NCBI GenBank assembly: GCA_905142475.1
Contig: LR990730.1
Coordinates: 3,844,001-3,908,000, forward strand
Reading direction: 5' to 3'
DNA from: Xanthomonas hydrangeae
GTDB taxonomy: Bacteria > Pseudomonadota > Gammaproteobacteria > Xanthomonadales > Xanthomonadaceae
DNA: 64,000 nt
In this document: positions 63,546 to 64,000 of the stretch, piece after piece
How positions within the stretch are numbered: position 1 is the first letter of the stretch
Layout: every line of letters begins with the position of its first letter
The notes under the pieces: generated by a model
What the model was told of the DNA's origin: nothing
Database searches by the model: none
Seen by the model: the letters and a program-made list of their open reading frames with translations, nothing else
Position numbers and translations under genes: made by a program

Positions 63546-63696
63546 GGAATCCCGTAAGTCGCGCAGCAAGGACGCCGCGCCTGTGAGCAAGCACGCCACC
63601 GTAGCCAGTAAAAATGACCCTTGCGTGTCGCTTGCATCGCACTGAAAAGACACTGCGCAATGATGTCTCCATATGCGAAGCAGCACTTTTGCTGGC

Positions 63697-63763
63697 GTAG
63701 GAGCGCGCTTGCGCGCGATGAGGCTTTCCCGGTGATGCCAATCGCGCACAAGCGCGCTCCTAC
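63697..63763. repeat. REP hairpin of a second class
   Basis: GTAGGAGCGCGCTTGCGCGC and inverted GCGCACAAGCGCGCTCCTAC around a GCTTTCCCGGTGATGCC loop. The outer ends match the REPs near hflC, but the inner stem differs. It overlaps the end of the RAYT gene at the edge. Confidence 0.85.
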
Positions 63764-63999
63764 GGCAGCCAGATTGCATCCCAGAATGGATAATCGCCGC
63801 CCCTTTCAACCAGTCCGGCGCGTAGCGGATTGGCGATAAGGTAGCGAGCCACGCTGCGCAGATCGTCTTCCTTGCGCAAGGCACGGTCGTGGTAGCCACG
63901 CGCCCAAACCGCCTCGCGCATCCCGGCTTGCCTGTTGACCGCACGCGTGCTTGCTGCCTTCATGCATGACACCGTTCGCGCCAGTGGCGTCACATCTCC
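63760..63999 (-). CDS. Second RAYT transposase (C-terminal part, cut by window edge)
   Basis: The frame is open to the right edge. It contains the Y1-transposase tail MREAVWARGYHDRALRKED, ARYLIANPLRAGLVERGG and DYPFWDAIWLP, closely similar to the RAYT at 48286-48750 but with different charged residues. A REP of a different class overlaps its 3' end. The N-terminus with the HUH motif is outside the window. Confidence 0.88.
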   Translation of the reverse strand, partial: GDVTPLARTVSCMKAASTRAVNRQAGMREAVWARGYHDRALRKEDDLRSVARYLIANPLRAGLVERGGDYPFWDAIWLP

Positions 64000-64000
64000 C

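Overview
The window is chromosomal DNA from a plant-associated Xanthomonas (Gammaproteobacteria, Lysobacterales). The evidence is high GC, type III effector genes behind perfect plant-inducible-promoter (PIP) boxes (TTCGB-N15-TTCGB, bound by HrpX), a TonB-dependent receptor, a set of plant-glycan glycosidases, and Xanthomonas-type REP/RAYT repeats. The gene order xopAM ... xopQ resembles what I remember of X. campestris, but the pathovar cannot be fixed from the sequence alone.

Layout. 0-3.4 kb: end of a molybdenum hydroxylase and a Tat-exported GH3 beta-glucosidase. 3.6-10.3 kb: a very large AvrE/HopR1-superfamily effector (XopAM-like) with a distant perfect PIP box. 10.3-27.2 kb: mostly core or accessory metabolism and signalling (UvrA2-like ATPase, HD hydrolase, EAL phosphodiesterase, a CNB-thioredoxin reductase-like fusion with a Zn-finger partner, AlkB, GH92, DUF429, a YghA-like SDR, a GH30 gene broken by an amber codon, NAD(P)HX dehydratase, histidine phosphatase, TetR). 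27.2-33.5 kb: an AT-richer effector islet with two paralogous unknown genes behind a PIP box, divergent from xopQ with its own PIP box, then an IS5-type remnant, a papain-like protease and a frameshifted xopG. 33.6-46.0 kb: a defence/toxin island, all on the minus strand: two small xanthomonad proteins behind a structured leader, a type I restriction-modification operon with an embedded nucleotidyltransferase/wHTH pair, a ParE-type toxin-antitoxin pair, a DUF4411 + ImmA/IrrE pair, and a GIY-YIG protein coupled to a 53-residue ORF. 46.0-51.2 kb: purA, yjeT and hflCK, with a RAYT transposase and REP hairpins inserted. 51.6-60.3 kb: a PilH-like response regulator, the CbpA/Hsp20 chaperone pair, a peroxiredoxin, a ferritin-like protein, pbpC, a frameshifted CPBP protease and a glycerophosphodiesterase. 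60.4-63.5 kb: a TonB-dependent receptor. The right edge cuts a second RAYT with its own REP.

The most interesting parts are: (i) the xopQ-divergent pair of paralogous candidate effectors under a perfect PIP box; (ii) xopG, whose coding sequence and promoter both look decayed (a seven-C tract frameshift, and a 12-bp tandem duplication that would move the -10 element from 30 to 42 bp from the PIP box); (iii) a type I R-M operon carrying a nucleotidyltransferase/wHTH pair in which both the nucleotidyltransferase and hsdM have single inactivating lesions; (iv) a leader with mutually exclusive hairpins upstream of two small genes. Five genes are broken by single stops or indels, so assembly accuracy should be confirmed before decay is accepted as biology.
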